64,000 nucleotides of DNA from assembly GCF_900182955.1 (NCBI RefSeq), contig NZ_FXUL01000016.1, forward strand, positions 62,001 through 126,000. The letters are read 5' to 3'. Shown one piece after another: positions 10,227 to 21,150 of this stretch (position 1 is the first letter of the stretch; the number at the start of each line of letters is the position of its first letter). The notes below the pieces were generated by a model that saw only the letters and a list, made by a program, of their open reading frames with translations, made no database searches and had not been told where the DNA came from. The DNA is from Noviherbaspirillum suwonense. GTDB lineage: Bacteria; Pseudomonadota; Gammaproteobacteria; Burkholderiales; Burkholderiaceae_D. A program made the position numbers and the translations under genes.

Positions 10227-10502
10227 CTAATGCGTCATCCTGCCGCCGCCATCATGGCGGCGCACCCGGGCGATGTCATAGGCAAGCTGGATGTACAGCA
10301 AGTGCTCGAGCCTGGGGCCGAATATCTTTTCGATGCGCAGCGCCATTTCCGGCGACAGGCCGGCTTCCTCGTTGAGGAGTTCGCATAGCGCGGCGCGGCG
10401 CACGCCCAGCATGGCCGCGGCCTGCGTGACCGACAGGCCCAGCGCCTCGATGATCTGTGTGCGGATCAGGTCCCCTGGATGCGGCGGTTGTTTGATTCGC
10501 AT
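10227..10502 (-). CDS. HigA-like XRE-family antitoxin/regulator, no partner seen
   Basis: A 91-residue helix-turn-helix protein of the HigA/VapI type. PPHPGDLIRTQIIEALGLS at the N-terminus is the typical HigA opening. The XRE domain runs to LNEEAGLSPEMALRIEKIFG, and the C-terminal LLYIQLAYDIARVR resembles the family tail. HigA normally acts as antitoxin to HigB, encoded immediately upstream in the same operon. Here the upstream minus-strand sequence (10503-10735) holds no HigB-like frame, so the gene is an orphan: either a relic or a stand-alone regulator. It lies between recJ and prfB, facing away from prfB. Confidence 0.8.
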   Translation of the reverse strand: MRIKQPPHPGDLIRTQIIEALGLSVTQAAAMLGVRRAALCELLNEEAGLSPEMALRIEKIFGPRLEHLLYIQLAYDIARVRRHDGGGRMTH

Positions 10503-10701
10503 GCTGTTCCTTTCAAGGGTTGTCTACCGGATTGCGCAGGATTTGCCATATTGCTGAACATCCATGCCTTTCTGCCCGTCATTTCCCGCAAAACCAGGGT
10601 GCGGCTTTGCCGGAAGCCGCCTTGGTAACGGCAATCCCGATTGCATCCCATCCATGCCGCCACCCTGCCGCTGCACCCGCTTCCCGCCCTGCCCCATCAG
10701 T

Positions 10702-10707
10702 TATAAT
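10702..10707 (+). promoter_or_regulatory. Possible -10 element for prfB
   Basis: A perfect TATAAT lies 28 bases before the prfB start codon. No convincing -35 element is found 16-18 bases upstream, so this is a tentative promoter. Confidence 0.35.
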
Positions 10708-10735
10708 CGTCGGTTTCACCGCACAAGAATTCATC

Positions 10736-11840
10736 ATGGAAGCAGAACGCCTCAATGCCCTGTCGGCATCGCTCGCCGACCTCACCACCCGGGAAGCCGA
10801 ACTGCGGAGGTATCTTTGACTTCGATAACAAGTCAGAGAAACTAGAGCAGGTCAACCAGGAACTCGAAGACCCCACCGTCTGGAACGACCAGAAGCGCGC
10901 GCTGGCGCTGGGCCAGGAAAAGAAGGCGCTGGAAGGCGTGGTCAACACGCTGACCGAGATCGACGCCGGCCTGCGCGACGCGCGCGACCTGTTCGACATG
11001 GCGCGCGAGGAACAGGACGACGACACGCTGGAAGCGGTCGAAGCCGACGCCGCGGAACTGGGCAAGAAAGTGGAGGCGATGGAATTTCGCCGCATGTTCT
11101 CCAACCCGATGGACCCCAACAATTGCTTCATCGATATCCAGGCCGGCGCCGGCGGCACCGAGGCGCAGGACTGGGCGTCGATGCTGCTGCGCCAGTACCT
11201 GCGCTATTGCGAGCGCAAGGGCTTCAAGGTCGAGATCCTCGAGCAGTCCGACGGCGAGGTCGCCGGCATCAAGACCGCGACGCTGAAGGTCGAGGGCGAC
11301 CACGCGTACGGCTTCCTGCGCACCGAGACCGGCGTGCACCGGCTGGTGCGCAAGTCGCCGTTCGACTCCGCCAACGGCCGCCATACCTCGTTCTGCAGCC
11401 TGTTCGTCTACCCGGAAGTGGACGAGTCGATCGACATCGACATCAATCCGGCCGACGTCCGGGTCGACACCTACCGCGCATCCGGCGCCGGCGGCCAGCA
11501 CATCAACAAGACCGACTCCGCGGTGCGCCTGACCCATGGCCCATCCGGCATCGTCGTCCAGTGCCAGAACGACCGCAGCCAGCACCGCAACCGCGCCGAG
11601 GCGTGGGAGATGCTGAAGTCGCGGCTGTATGAGCTGGAACTGCGCAAGCGCATGAGCGAGCAGCAGAAGCTGGAAGACTCCAAGACCGACGTCGGCTGGG
11701 GCCACCAGATCCGTTCCTACGTGCTGGACCAGTCCCGCATCAAGGACCTGCGCACGAACTTCGAGACCGGCAACACCAAGGCGGTGCTCGACGGCGACCT
11801 CGACGGCTTCATTGCCGCCTCCCTGAAACAAGGCGTTTAA
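10736..11840 (+). CDS. prfB: Peptide chain release factor 2 (programmed +1 frameshift)
   Basis: Release factor 2 recognises UGA and UAA stop codons and triggers peptide release. The gene is read in two frames. A 27-residue leader from ATG 10736 ends at an in-frame TGA (10817-10819). Slipping one base onto GAC continues for 340 residues, giving 367 in all, as usual. The tripeptide region SPF lies in [14 protein letters not shown], and the catalytic GGQ in [12 protein letters not shown]. The frameshift is the known autoregulatory device: low RF2 lets the ribosome pause at UGA and shift. lysS starts two bases after the stop, a conserved order in proteobacteria. Confidence 0.97.
10806..10820 (+). 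promoter_or_regulatory. RF2 programmed +1 ribosomal frameshift site
   Basis: The sequence GGAGG TAT CTT TGA C has the three known parts: an internal Shine-Dalgarno-like GGAGG three bases before the slippery CTT codon, then TGA followed by C. This context is the classic autoregulatory frameshift of RF2 genes. Translation resumes at GAC 10818. Confidence 0.95.
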
Positions 11841-11842
11841 GC

Positions 11843-13378
11843 ATGATGACTGACAAATACACCGCGCTGACGGAAGAAAAAGACGAAAACTCCATCATCG
11901 CGGAGCGCCGCGGCAAGCTGGCGGCGCTGCGTGAAGAGGGCATCGCCTTTCCCAACGATTTCCGCCCGCAGCACCAGGCGGCGGCGCTGGCGGTGGAGTA
12001 CGGCGATACCGAGCGCGAATTGCTGGAGTCGCAGCCGGTGCAGGTGGTGGTGGCCGGCCGCATGATGTTGAAGCGGGTGATGGGCAAGGCGTCGTTCGCC
12101 ACCATCCAGGACGCGTCGGGTCCGCGCGCGGATGGCCGCATCCAGCTCTATATCAGCAACGAGCTGACCGGCGAAGCGTCGCACGAGGCGTTCAAGCATT
12201 ACGACCTGGGCGACATCCTCGGCGCCGAGGGCACGCTGTTCAAGACCAAGACCGGCGAGCTGTCGGTCAAGGTCAGCAAGCTGCGCCTGATCACCAAGTC
12301 GCTGCGCCCGCTGCCCGACAAGTTCCACGGCCTGGCCGACCAGGAGACCAAGTACCGCCAGCGCTATGTCGACCTGATCATGAACGAGGAAACCCGCCGC
12401 ACCTTCAAGGCGCGCACCGCGGCGATGTCGTCGATCCGGCGTTTCATGAGCGACAACGGCTTCATGGAAGTCGAGACGCCGATGCTGCACGCGATTCCCG
12501 GCGGCGCGGCGGCCAAGCCCTTCATCACCCATCACAATGCGCTGGACATGGAAATGTTCCTGCGCATCGCGCCCGAGCTTTACCTGAAGCGGCTGGTGGT
12601 CGGCGGCTTCGACCGCGTCTATGAAGTCAACCGCAACTTCCGCAACGAGGGCGTGTCGCCGCGCCACAATCCGGAATTCACGATGATGGAGTTCTACGCG
12701 GCCTACACCGACTACAAGTGGCTGATGGACTTCACCGAGGCAGTGATCCGCCAGGCCGCGGTCGACGCGCATGGCACCGCGCAGCTGACCTACCAGGGAC
12801 GCGAGCTGGACCTGTCGAAGCCTTTCCACCGGATGACGATCGTCGAGGCGATCAACAAGTTCGCGCCGCATTACACGGCCGAACAGTTGCAGGACGCGGA
12901 ATTCCTGAAGGCCGAGCTGAAGAAGTTCGGCGTGAAGCCACATGCGATCTCCGGGCTGGGCGCGCTGCAGCTGTCGCTGTTCGAGGAAACCGCCGAGGCG
13001 CAGCTGTGGGAGCCGACCTACATCATCGACTACCCGGTCGAGGTGTCGCCGCTGGCTCGTGCGTCCGACACGGTGCCCGGCATCACCGAGCGTTTCGAGT
13101 TGTTCATCACCGGGCGCGAGATTGCAAACGGCTTTTCCGAGCTGAACGATGCGGAAGACCAGGCCGCGCGCTTCCAGGCGCAGGTGGCGGCCAAGAATGC
13201 CGGCGACGAGGAAGCGATGTACTACGACGCCGACTACATCCGCGCGCTCGAGTACGGCATGCCGCCAGCCGGCGGCTGCGGCATTGGCATCGACCGGCTG
13301 ATGATGCTGATCACCGACTCGCCGAACATCCGTGACGTGATTTTGTTTCCGCATCTGCGCCGGGAAGACCTGAGCTGA
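11843..13378 (+). CDS. lysS: Lysyl-tRNA synthetase (class II)
   Basis: Charges tRNA-Lys with lysine in the cytoplasm. It is a class II synthetase of 511 residues, the usual length. The N-terminal OB-fold anticodon-binding domain spans about 60-170 ([18 protein letters not shown]). Class II motif 2 is in [20 protein letters not shown] and motif 3 in [13 protein letters not shown]. It starts two bases after prfB at the doublet ATGATG, so the second methionine is equally possible. The prfB-lysS pair is probably one transcript. Confidence 0.97.
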   Translation: MMTDKYTALTEEKDENSIIAERRGKLAALREEGIAFPNDFRPQHQAAALAVEYGDTERELLESQPVQVVVAGRMMLKRVMGKASFATIQDASGPRADGRIQLYISNELTGEASHEAFKHYDLGDILGAEGTLFKTKTGELSVKVSKLRLITKSLRPLPDKFHGLADQETKYRQRYVDLIMNEETRRTFKARTAAMSSIRRFMSDNGFMEVETPMLHAIPGGAAAKPFITHHNALDMEMFLRIAPELYLKRLVVGGFDRVYEVNRNFRNEGVSPRHNPEFTMMEFYAAYTDYKWLMDFTEAVIRQAAVDAHGTAQLTYQGRELDLSKPFHRMTIVEAINKFAPHYTAEQLQDAEFLKAELKKFGVKPHAISGLGALQLSLFEETAEAQLWEPTYIIDYPVEVSPLARASDTVPGITERFELFITGREIANGFSELNDAEDQAARFQAQVAAKNAGDEEAMYYDADYIRALEYGMPPAGGCGIGIDRLMMLITDSPNIRDVILFPHLRREDLS

Positions 13379-13382
13379 GCGT

Positions 13383-13417
13383 GCCCCGCCTACGCCGGAA
13401 GTTTCGGCAGGCGGGGC
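13383..13417 (+). terminator. Possible hairpin after lysS
   Basis: A 9-base perfect stem (GCCCCGCCT / AGGCGGGGC) starts five bases after the lysS stop. It has a 17-base loop and no following T-run, so it may be a weak or Rho-assisted terminator. Confidence 0.4.
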
Positions 13418-13750
13418 CGGTCCGGGCAGCCTGGGCATGATGCAGTAACACCCAGGCTGCCTGCGCCGCGCTTCCGGCGCGCGGCCAGCAATCCGGCGTC
13501 GCATTCGATTAGCGCTAACTTCTCCCACAAATTCCCTGCCCACCTGTTTGCTGCAGTCCATCCATAGATTGCACGTGCCGAACTGCAACACTTCCGCGCC
13601 GTGCGGCGACCGTGCTCGCTCATCTGTTGATCCATTCGACATGGACCCGGGATTTGTTACATCCATTTACAGGTGACACATCATTTGGTCTGTTAATCGC
13701 CCAACTGTTGCCGGATACTAAGTAAATCAAGCACAGAACAGGAGCCAACC
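13418..13750. other. Intergenic region before the glycine-zipper gene
   Basis: No gene is supported here; frames crossing it have no recognisable sequence and the composition is less GC-rich than neighbours. The last 20 bases carry an AGGAG ribosome site for the gene at 13751. A promoter for that gene must lie here, but I cannot place one with confidence. Confidence 0.6.
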
Positions 13751-14440
13751 ATGGACACAAACAATAATTCCAAGCGCATGCATCCGCTGATCGCAGGCGC
13801 AGCGGTATCCGTGATGGTCGCCAGCCTGACGGGCGTGGCCGCGATGACTGGCCTGCTGCCGAACTCGCATGGCGAGGGCAAGGCCGCCGCGGAAACGGCC
13901 CAGGCTACACCTGCGAAGGTCGTGGAAAGCAAGCCGGCCGCGGTCGCCAAGGTGGCGAAGCCGGCCCCGGCCCAGCAGCTCGCGTCGTATGACGAAGAGC
14001 GCCGTCCGGCCCCGGCCCCGGCCCGTGAAAACTATCGCAGCGATGCGCTGTACCGGTCGTCTGAATATGGACAGAGCATGACCCAGGTCGCCCAGCCGGC
14101 GCGGGTCTGCAACAGCTGCGGCCGCGTCGAATCGGTCCATCCGGTGCAATCCCAGGCCAGCCCGAGCGGCGTGGGCGTGGTCGGCGGCGCGGTGGTTGGC
14201 GGCTTGCTGGGCAACCAGGTCGGCGGCGGCAACGGCCGCACGCTGGCGACCATTGCCGGCGCGGTGGGCGGCGGTTATGCCGGCAACGAGGTCGAAAAAC
14301 GCACCCGCACCACGACTTCCTACCAGGTGAGGGTCAGGATGGAAAACGGCCAGGTCCGTAATTTCCCCTACAACAGCCAGCCGAACTGGCGCCAGGGCGA
14401 CCGGGTGCGCGTGGTCGACGGCTACCTGCAGCCGAACTGA
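13751..14440 (+). CDS. Glycine-zipper 2TM-domain envelope protein
   Basis: A 229-residue envelope protein of the SlyB/PcP-like Rick_17kDa (glycine zipper 2TM) class. A single hydrophobic segment at about 13-35 (LIAGAAVSVMVASLTGVAAM) anchors or exports it. An Ala/Pro/Lys-rich linker follows. The glycine zipper lies at about 137-180 (GVVGGAVVGGLLGNQVGGG, then GAVGGGYAGNEVEK), and a beta-rich end holds YQVRVRMENGQVR. A CxxC pair (VCNSCG) precedes the zipper. There is no lipobox, unlike many relatives, so an inner-membrane anchor is likely. It has its own AGGAG ribosome site and shares a bidirectional terminator with iscX. Confidence 0.85.
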   Translation: MDTNNNSKRMHPLIAGAAVSVMVASLTGVAAMTGLLPNSHGEGKAAAETAQATPAKVVESKPAAVAKVAKPAPAQQLASYDEERRPAPAPARENYRSDALYRSSEYGQSMTQVAQPARVCNSCGRVESVHPVQSQASPSGVGVVGGAVVGGLLGNQVGGGNGRTLATIAGAVGGGYAGNEVEKRTRTTTSYQVRVRMENGQVRNFPYNSQPNWRQGDRVRVVDGYLQPN

Positions 14441-14485
14441 TGCCTGGATAAATGCCGCCTGACGGCGTAATGCAAAAGGCGCGTT

Positions 14486-14525
14486 AAAAAGCCCCTGCCG
14501 CCAGTAATAGGCGCCAGGGGCTTTT
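14486..14525. terminator. Bidirectional Rho-independent terminator
   Basis: An inverted repeat AAAAGCCCCTG ... CAGGGGCTTTT, with A-run on the left and T-run on the right, sits between the convergent ends of the glycine-zipper gene and iscX. It can end transcription from both sides. Confidence 0.85.
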
Positions 14526-14543
14526 CTTCGAACGCGGCCGGTT

Positions 14544-14738
14544 TCAGTCGGCCTCGTCTATCCATGCCATCTGTATGGCTTCGAGTATCTTTTCATTCGA
14601 TCGCGACGGCTCGTCGTCGAAGCCGTCCAGCTCGCAGACCCAGCGGTGCAGGTCGGTGAAGCGCACCGTCAGCGGGTCGACATCCGGGTGCCTGTCGATC
14701 AACTCCTCGGCGATGCGTAAGGTGTCGGTCCATTTCAT
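14544..14738 (-). CDS. iscX: Fe-S assembly protein IscX
   Basis: A 64-residue acidic protein that binds IscS and iron and modulates the rate of cluster assembly. It matches the family in length and in the conserved pattern: [12 protein letters not shown] at the start, [14 protein letters not shown] in the middle and [10 protein letters not shown] at the end. It is the last gene of the isc operon, 15 bases after fdx, and is followed by the shared terminator. Confidence 0.93.
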   Translation of the reverse strand: MKWTDTLRIAEELIDRHPDVDPLTVRFTDLHRWVCELDGFDDEPSRSNEKILEAIQMAWIDEAD

Positions 14739-14753
14739 GATCGTCCCTCCGTG

Positions 14754-15092
14754 TCAGTGCTCTTCCCGCGCATGGTTGATCGTGTACTTCGGTAACTCGA
14801 TCACCAGGTCCTGGTCGTCGACCAGCGCCTGGCAGGACAGCCGCGAATTGGCTTCCAGGCCCCATGCCATGTCGAGCAGGTCCTCTTCCTTTTCCGCCGG
14901 TTCGCCCAGCGAATCGAAACCCTCGCGGACGATCACGTGGCAGGTGGTGCAGGCGCAAGACTTCTCGCACGCATGCTCGATCTCGATATCGTTTTCCAGC
15001 AGCGCGTCGCAGACCGACATGCCCTTGGGCGCTTCGAACACGGACCCTTGCGGGCACAGGGTGGGATGGGGTAACACCACGATTTGGGGCAC
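14754..15092 (-). CDS. fdx: ISC-type [2Fe-2S] ferredoxin
   Basis: Adrenodoxin-like ferredoxin that supplies electrons for Fe-S cluster assembly. It has 112 residues from the GTG start, against 111 in E. coli. The cluster ligands are in CEKSCACTTC (residues near 42-51) and the fourth in SRLSCQAL. I choose GTG at 15092 because GAAGGAA lies at ribosome-site distance before it and family proteins begin MPQIVVLPHP. A TTG at 15107 would add five residues but overlaps that ribosome site. It sits between hscA and iscX in the isc operon. Confidence 0.92.
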   Translation of the reverse strand: MPQIVVLPHPTLCPQGSVFEAPKGMSVCDALLENDIEIEHACEKSCACTTCHVIVREGFDSLGEPAEKEEDLLDMAWGLEANSRLSCQALVDDQDLVIELPKYTINHAREEH

Positions 15093-15142
15093 GTCGGCTT
15101 CCTTCAAAAATACGGTTTGATAATGGCGGATGACACGCCGGG

Positions 15143-17008
<1,866 letters not shown>

Positions 17009-17017
17009 GGTGTGGTC

Positions 17018-17533
17018 TTAATCCGTCATGCGGTCGAAAGCGGCAGCAACTTCGTCGCCAAATTTTTCAAGGAACATCAGCTGGCGCACGCCGAGCGCGG
17101 CCTTGTCGTACTGCTGGGCGTCGAGCGCGCCGCCGATGTCGTCGAGCTGCGCGCGGCGGGTGTCGGCCAGTTCGGCGTCGAGCGCGGCAAGCGCATTGAC
17201 ATCCTTCGCCGCGCGGGCGTCGTCCAGCGCCTCGCGCCATTCCATCTGCTGCATCAGGAAGGCGGGCGCCATCGCGGTGTTGGATTCGGTCTCGAGGTCG
17301 ACGCCGTTCAGCTCGCACAGGTAGGTCGCCCGCCGCATCGGGCTGCGCAGCGTCTGGTAGGCCTCGTTGGCGCGGGTCGCCCACTGCATCGCGACGCGCT
17401 TCTCGGCGTCGGGGCTGCGCGCGAACTTGTCAGGGTGGACCTGGTTCTGCACCTCACGATAAGCCTGGTCCAGCGCCTTCAGGTCGACCGCGTATTGCTG
17501 CGGCAGGTGGAACAGCTCAAAGTGATTTTGCAT
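17018..17533 (-). CDS. hscB: Fe-S assembly co-chaperone HscB
   Basis: J-domain protein that delivers IscU to HscA and stimulates its ATPase. It has 171 residues. The N-terminal J domain carries the essential HPD tripeptide in QVHPDKFA near residues 32-39, and the C-terminal three-helix IscU-binding domain starts around residue 85. The length and the position between iscA and hscA are canonical. Confidence 0.95.
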   Translation of the reverse strand: MQNHFELFHLPQQYAVDLKALDQAYREVQNQVHPDKFARSPDAEKRVAMQWATRANEAYQTLRSPMRRATYLCELNGVDLETESNTAMAPAFLMQQMEWREALDDARAAKDVNALAALDAELADTRRAQLDDIGGALDAQQYDKAALGVRQLMFLEKFGDEVAAAFDRMTD

Positions 17534-17609
17534 GGTCGCTTAAAACAAAAGCCTGTCCGACTTCAACAGGCTGAATCATGACAGGCCATCGGCCTGATCG
17601 AGGACACGG

Positions 17610-17933
17610 TCAGATGCGGAAGCTTTCGCCGCAGCCGCATTCGTCCTTCACGTTCGGGTTGTGGAACTTGAAGCCCTCGTTCAGCCCTTCGCGCGCGAAG
17701 TCGAGCTCGGTGCCGTCGATATACGGCAGGCTCTTCGGATCGACAAACACCTTCACGCCATGCGACTCGAAGACGCTGTCTTCCACCGCCGCCTCGTCCA
17801 CATACTCCAGCTTGTAGGCCAGGCCGGAACAGCCGGTGGTGCGCACGCCGAAGCGCAGGCCCACGCCCTTGCCGCGCCGGTCGATATAGCGGGTGATGTG
17901 CTTCGCCGCTTTTTCAGTCAGTGTAATTGCCAT
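17610..17933 (-). CDS. iscA: A-type Fe-S carrier IscA
   Basis: Scaffold or carrier protein that binds [2Fe-2S]/[4Fe-4S] clusters or iron and passes clusters to targets. It has 107 residues, standard length. The three ligand cysteines are present: one in [10 protein letters not shown] (near residue 35) and two in the CGCG of DECGCGESF at the C-terminus. It lies between iscU and hscB. Confidence 0.95.
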   Translation of the reverse strand: MAITLTEKAAKHITRYIDRRGKGVGLRFGVRTTGCSGLAYKLEYVDEAAVEDSVFESHGVKVFVDPKSLPYIDGTELDFAREGLNEGFKFHNPNVKDECGCGESFRI

Positions 17934-17996
17934 CGTGCTTACTCTCCTTCAGGCGGGGCGCCCGCCATCGGCCGGCGCCCGTTCCCGTTGCAATGC

Positions 17997-18398
17997 TCAG
18001 GCTGCGTCGTGACTGACCGCGCCATGCTTGGCCTTGTAATCCTGCACAGCCGCCTTGATCGCGTCTTCCGCCAGGATCGAGCAATGGATCTTCACCGGCG
18101 GCAGCGCCAGCTCTTCGGCGATCTGCGTGTTCTTGATCGACATCGCCTGGTCCAGCGTCTTGCCCTTGACCCACTCGGTGATCAGCGACGACGACGCAAT
18201 GGCCGAACCGCAGCCATAGGTCTTGAACTTCGCGTCCTCGATCACGCCGTCGGCGCCTACCTTGATCTGCAGCTTCATCACGTCGCCGCAGGCCGGCGCG
18301 CCGACCATGCCGGTGCCTACCGTGTCGTCGCCCTTTTCGAAGCCGCCGACGTTGCGCGGGTTTTCATAGTGGTCCAGTACCTTGTCCGAATATGCCAT
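17997..18398 (-). CDS. iscU: Fe-S cluster scaffold IscU
   Basis: Primary scaffold on which IscS-derived sulfur and iron are assembled into clusters. It has 133 residues. Ligand cysteines are in GAPACGDVMK, TYGCGSAIASSS and KIHCSILAED; the aspartate in the first motif is also conserved. The HscA-recognition peptide LPPVK immediately precedes the last cysteine (LPPVKIHCS). It is located 24 bases downstream of iscS. Confidence 0.96.
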   Translation of the reverse strand: MAYSDKVLDHYENPRNVGGFEKGDDTVGTGMVGAPACGDVMKLQIKVGADGVIEDAKFKTYGCGSAIASSSLITEWVKGKTLDQAMSIKNTQIAEELALPPVKIHCSILAEDAIKAAVQDYKAKHGAVSHDAA

Positions 18399-18422
18399 GG
18401 TGATGCTCCTTGAATGCGTTGG

Positions 18423-19676
18423 TTAGTGTGCGGCCCACTGGATCGAATTGATGTCGATCCCTTCCTTGTACATGTCCCACAGCGGCGACAGTTCGCGCAG
18501 CTTGGCCACCTTGTCCTTGATCAGCTGGATCGTGAAGTCGATGTCTTCCTCGGTCGTGAAGCGGCCGAAGGTAAAGCGGATCGAGCTGTGCGCCAGTTCG
18601 TCGCTGCGGCCCAGCGCCCTCAATACATAAGATGGTTCCAGGCTGGCCGAAGTACAAGCCGAACCTGACGACACCGCGATATCCTTGATCGCCATGATCA
18701 GCGACTCGCCCTCGACGTAGTTGAAGCTGACGTTCAGGTTATGCGGCACACGATGGTCCATGTCGCCGTTCACATAGACTTCTTCCATTTCCTGCAGTCC
18801 GGCCGCCAGGCGGTCGCGCAGCGCCCTGATGCGGACGAGTTCGCTATCCATCTCCTCGCGGGCGATGCGGAACGCTTCGCCCATGCCGACGATCTGGTGC
18901 ACCGGCAGCGTGCCGGAGCGCAGGCCGCGCTCGTGTCCGCCGCCGTGCATCTGCGGCTCGATGCGGATGCGCGGCTTGCGACGCACGAACAGTGCGCCGA
19001 TGCCCTTCGGGCCGTAGGTCTTGTGCGCGGTGAAGGTCATCAGGTCGACCTTGGACTTCTGCAGGTCGATGTGCATCTTGCCGGTCGCCTGCGCGGCGTC
19101 GCAATGGAAGATGATGCCCTTGCTGCGGCACAGCTCGCCGATCTCGTCGATCGGCTGGATCACGCCGATCTCGTTATTGACCAGCATCACCGAGACCAGG
19201 ATGGTGTCCGGGCGGATCGCTTCCTCGAGTTGCGCGATCGTGATCAGGCCATTGTCCTGCGGCTGCAGGTAGGTCGCCTCGAAGCCCTGGCGCTCCAGTT
19301 CGCGCACGGTGTCCAGCACGGCCTTGTGCTCGGTCTTGACGGTGATGATGTGCTTGCCGCGGGTCTTGTAGAACTGGGCGGCGCCCTTCAGCGCGAGGTT
19401 GTTGCCCTCGGTCGCGCCGGAGGTCCAGATGATCTCGCGCGGGTCGGCGTTGACCAGCGCGGCGACCTGGCCGCGGGCTTCTTCCACCGCCTGCTCCGCG
19501 GTCCAGCCGTACATGTGGCTGCGCGACGCCGGGTTGCCGAACTGCTCGCGCAGGTAGGGGATCATCTTGTCGGCCACGCGCGGGTCGATCGGGGTCGTCG
19601 CCGAATAGTCGAGGTAGATCGGGAAATGCGGCGCTTTCAGCGTATCGATCAGGCTTTTGGTCAGGGGTGCATTCAT
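18423..19676 (-). CDS. iscS: Cysteine desulfurase IscS
   Basis: PLP enzyme that converts cysteine to alanine and carries the sulfur as persulfide to IscU, and also to tRNA-thiolation enzymes. It has 417 residues. The PLP lysine is in [12 protein letters not shown], and the mobile persulfide cysteine is in [13 protein letters not shown] near residue 340. The ATG at 19676 is preceded by GGAG and fits the family N-terminus ([13 protein letters not shown] soon after). The frame extends further upstream, but into the iscR region and without homology. Confidence 0.96.
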   Translation of the reverse strand: MNAPLTKSLIDTLKAPHFPIYLDYSATTPIDPRVADKMIPYLREQFGNPASRSHMYGWTAEQAVEEARGQVAALVNADPREIIWTSGATEGNNLALKGAAQFYKTRGKHIITVKTEHKAVLDTVRELERQGFEATYLQPQDNGLITIAQLEEAIRPDTILVSVMLVNNEIGVIQPIDEIGELCRSKGIIFHCDAAQATGKMHIDLQKSKVDLMTFTAHKTYGPKGIGALFVRRKPRIRIEPQMHGGGHERGLRSGTLPVHQIVGMGEAFRIAREEMDSELVRIRALRDRLAAGLQEMEEVYVNGDMDHRVPHNLNVSFNYVEGESLIMAIKDIAVSSGSACTSASLEPSYVLRALGRSDELAHSSIRFTFGRFTTEEDIDFTIQLIKDKVAKLRELSPLWDMYKEGIDINSIQWAAH

Positions 19677-19696
19677 AATGTTCAGCTCCGTTCGGG

Positions 19697-20170
19697 TCAG
19701 GCGGCCGCTTGGGGACGGTGTACAACGACCACGTTCTGTTCGTTCAATTTCTGCTTCTGCTGGTCGACCAGGTCCTTCAGCGAGACCGAGTCGAGGTAGT
19801 CGACCATCTTCGCGTTCAGCGTCGCCCACAAATCGTGCGTCATGCAGCGGGTGCCGCTTTCAGGCGTGTGGCCATGGCAATTTTCCTTGCCGCCGCACTG
19901 CGTCGCGTCCAGCGGTTCGTCGACAGCAATGATGATGTCGGCAACGGTCACGTCCTCGGCCTTGCGCGCCAGGTGGTATCCGCCGCCCGGCCCGCGCACC
20001 GATTCCACGATCTCGTGGCGGCGAAGCTTGCCGAACAATTGTTCAAGGTAGGACAGGGAAATTTCCTGGCGCTGGCTGATACCTGACAGCGTCACCGGAC
20101 CTTTGTCCTCGCGCAGTGCCAGGTCTATCATCGCGGTGACCGCAAAACGGCCTTTGGTCGTCAAACGCAT
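19697..20170 (-). CDS. iscR: Fe-S-sensing Rrf2-family repressor IscR
   Basis: Rrf2-type regulator that, with a [2Fe-2S] cluster, represses its own operon when cluster supply is adequate. It has 157 residues from the ATG at 20170 ([14 protein letters not shown], the canonical start). The winged helix is at the N-terminus, with [19 protein letters not shown] and [11 protein letters not shown]. Cluster cysteines are in the pattern CGGKENC and GTRC near residues 92-104, so the sensor is intact. It is the first gene of the isc operon. Confidence 0.96.
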   Translation of the reverse strand: MRLTTKGRFAVTAMIDLALREDKGPVTLSGISQRQEISLSYLEQLFGKLRRHEIVESVRGPGGGYHLARKAEDVTVADIIIAVDEPLDATQCGGKENCHGHTPESGTRCMTHDLWATLNAKMVDYLDSVSLKDLVDQQKQKLNEQNVVVVHRPQAAA

Positions 20171-20198
20171 GCATCGGCTCCTGGTACGTGGAAGGGAC

Positions 20199-20251
20199 AA
20201 TCCCGAACAACGGAGTCAAGTATAACAAACTTGAGTAAATTTGTCAGGTAT
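20199..20251 (-). promoter_or_regulatory. Tandem type-1 IscR binding sites
   Basis: Read on the minus strand, two copies of the type-1 half motif ATASYYGACT occur: ATACCTGACA (from 20251) and ATACTTGACT (from 20223). Each is followed by a weaker inverted half, giving sites of about 25 bases at 20226-20251 and 20199-20223. They cover the -35 and -10 elements respectively, the same arrangement as the autoregulated E. coli iscR promoter. Match is by eye to the published consensus. Confidence 0.7.
20219..20247 (-). promoter_or_regulatory. Sigma-70 promoter of the isc operon
   Basis: On the minus strand CTGACA (20247-20242), a 17-base spacer and TATACT (20224-20219) form a near-consensus promoter about 50 bases before iscR. 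It overlaps both IscR-like sites, as expected for repression. Confidence 0.8.
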
Positions 20252-20293
20252 AGCCTGCGTATGGAACCTAGTGCCCTTCCAGGGCGGCACGCA

Positions 20294-21106
20294 TTATTTC
20301 ACAGGCAGGGATTCCGCGTCGGCGCGTTGCAATAAGTGCATCGGGCCGAACAGCGCCTGCATGCCGGGATGATCGATGAAGGACAGGTTGTACGGATGTT
20401 CGGAGACGACCCGCGGGAACAGCGCATTCGCCGGCAAGCCGCTCAGCAGTTCCGCCGCCTTGCCCCAGAGGACCAGCACCGGGAGTCCGGCATCGCGCGC
20501 GGCCGCGTTTTCCGCCAGCGCGGCCAGCACCGCCTGCAGCAGCGGCTGCCAGGCCCGCGCCTCCTTGAGCGGCGGCACATGCGGACGGAACACCAGCGCG
20601 GCATTCAGCAGCAGGAAACCGTGCTCCAGCAGCTTGTCCTGCAATTCGGCGCGGGTTTGTATCCATGGCGAACCGGACGCATTGGCCTGTTCGGCAACCG
20701 GCTCCATCGCGGCGCCGCTGGTCTGGCCCTTTTTCAGGTGGCCGTCGGCGACCAGCAGCATTTTCATGAAATTGCGCAGCGAGGTGGCGCGGTTGACCGG
20801 CCTGGACAAGCCCTTGTCGGACCAGAGCGCGTCGACGGCGCCGTCCATGAAGCAATAGCCGGTCGCGCTTTCGACGCGCGGGTACGGCCCCTCGCCGACC
20901 AGCACGAAGCGCACGCTTTCCAGCGGCTGCGAGAAAGCGGCGAATATCCGGCCCCCGGTGGGCAGGAAGGTGTCGGCGGCAAGTTCGCGGAGATAGGCAG
21001 GGCTGGCTTCGGCCACGGCGGCAAGGCCGGCCCGCAGCACGGGCCGCCAGGAGGCATGCGCCAGCTTCAGCGCATCGGTAAAGAGAGCAGGAATCGCGTC
21101 GGACAT
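20294..21106 (-). CDS. Uracil-DNA glycosylase-fold protein with altered catalytic motif
   Basis: A 270-residue protein with the family 1 UDG layout. Motif 1 position reads VLVGEGPYPRVESATGYCF where active enzymes have GQDPYH...G.aFS. The motif LLNAALVF and the strand VLVLWGKAA match the middle of the fold, and SEHPYNLSF sits where HPSPLS is expected. The catalytic Asp and the water-holding His of motif 1 are replaced (GEGPYP), while the later histidine is kept. So it either uses another mechanism, acts on another base, or binds without cutting. The start at 21106 (MSDAIPAL) is preferred; 21115 is possible. It stands alone between isc and uvrB. Confidence 0.7.
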   Translation of the reverse strand: MSDAIPALFTDALKLAHASWRPVLRAGLAAVAEASPAYLRELAADTFLPTGGRIFAAFSQPLESVRFVLVGEGPYPRVESATGYCFMDGAVDALWSDKGLSRPVNRATSLRNFMKMLLVADGHLKKGQTSGAAMEPVAEQANASGSPWIQTRAELQDKLLEHGFLLLNAALVFRPHVPPLKEARAWQPLLQAVLAALAENAAARDAGLPVLVLWGKAAELLSGLPANALFPRVVSEHPYNLSFIDHPGMQALFGPMHLLQRADAESLPVK

Positions 21107-21150
21107 CGGACTCACCCGGTTGAAAGACGCGATTTTACGTGGTCCGGCAA

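Noticed and set aside
10466-10663. 65-residue minus-strand frame upstream of the HigA-like gene as possible HigB toxin
   Set aside because: It shows none of the RelE/HigB motifs and overlaps the start of the HigA gene in another frame with no ribosome site.
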